The notes below the pieces were generated by a model. The model was not told where the DNA came from and did not search any database. It saw nothing but the letters and a program-made list of their open reading frames with translations. From NCBI GenBank assembly GCA_007119305.1, contig SKPY01000234.1, positions 1 through 5,522 on the forward strand: 5,522 nt of DNA, read 5' to 3'. Below, piece by piece: positions 5,394-5,522 of the stretch. The stretch's first letter is position 1; each line of letters starts with the position of its first letter. The stretch comes from Nitriliruptorales bacterium (GTDB taxonomy: Bacteria > Actinomycetota > Nitriliruptoria > Euzebyales > Egibacteraceae). Both the position numbers and the translations under genes were made by a program.

Positions 5394-5522
5394 ATGCCCG
5401 GGTTGGTTCGTGGAGTGGCGCGCACCGCGGTGATCGCGGGGACGGCCACCTCGGTGAGTGGTCGGGTCGCCCGCCGTCAGGCGGAGAGGTATGCCGCACA
5501 TGACGCGAGCATCCGCGCGCAG
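5394..5522 (+). CDS. SHOCT-domain-type small protein, N-terminal part
   Basis: The first 43 residues of a gene cut by the right edge. The start, MPGLVRGVARTAVIAGTATS followed by VSGRVARRQAERYA, is the characteristic N-terminus I recall from short actinobacterial proteins that end in a SHOCT domain (a small two-helix oligomerisation module). The hydrophobic, Gly/Ala-rich segment at about 7-22 flanked by Arg residues could be membrane-associated. The SHOCT motif itself would be near the C-terminus and is outside the window, so the call rests on the N-terminus and on the DUF6325 neighbour. The role is unknown. Confidence 0.6.
   Translation, partial: MPGLVRGVARTAVIAGTATSVSGRVARRQAERYAAHDASIRAQ

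Overview
The window is about 5.5 kb of very GC-rich DNA with near-saturated G/C third codon positions, densely packed genes and 4-bp start/stop overlaps. Together with families such as DUF6325, the SHOCT small protein and a repeat-bearing RDD protein, this points to a high-GC Actinomycetota chromosome. I cannot name the genus from sequence alone.

Layout: the left end (1-268, minus strand) holds the 5' part of an alkyl sulfatase gene of the metallo-beta-lactamase (SdsA/BDS1-like) family. A divergent intergenic region of about 450 bp follows (269-722). It holds a tandem 10-bp repeat in front of the sulfatase, a perfect 12-bp inverted repeat at 624-652 and a weak 59-codon minus-strand ORF. From 723 everything runs on the plus strand. 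An HdeD-like membrane protein (723-1319) overlaps a HerA/DUF87-type hexameric ATPase (1316-2755), which overlaps an RDD-family membrane protein with eleven tandem 9-residue repeats (2752-3948). A 219-bp gap follows, looking like a decayed or frameshifted small gene. Then come a GAP-family six-helix membrane protein (4168-4848), a DUF6325 protein (4966-5382) and the start of a SHOCT-type small protein (5394 to the window end).

How they may work together: the 4-bp overlaps imply translational coupling of HdeD, ATPase and RDD, so these three probably form one operon, with the GAP, DUF6325 and SHOCT genes downstream in the same direction. Most products are membrane proteins or small proteins of families linked loosely to stress or envelope functions. 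The reasonable inference is a membrane or stress-associated module of unknown biochemical role, with a DNA-pump-like ATPase as the surprising member. A 10-bp motif (ACCTCACCCC or its complement) recurs in the non-coding parts of the window and could be a shared regulatory site. No RNA genes, CRISPR arrays or insertion sequences were seen.
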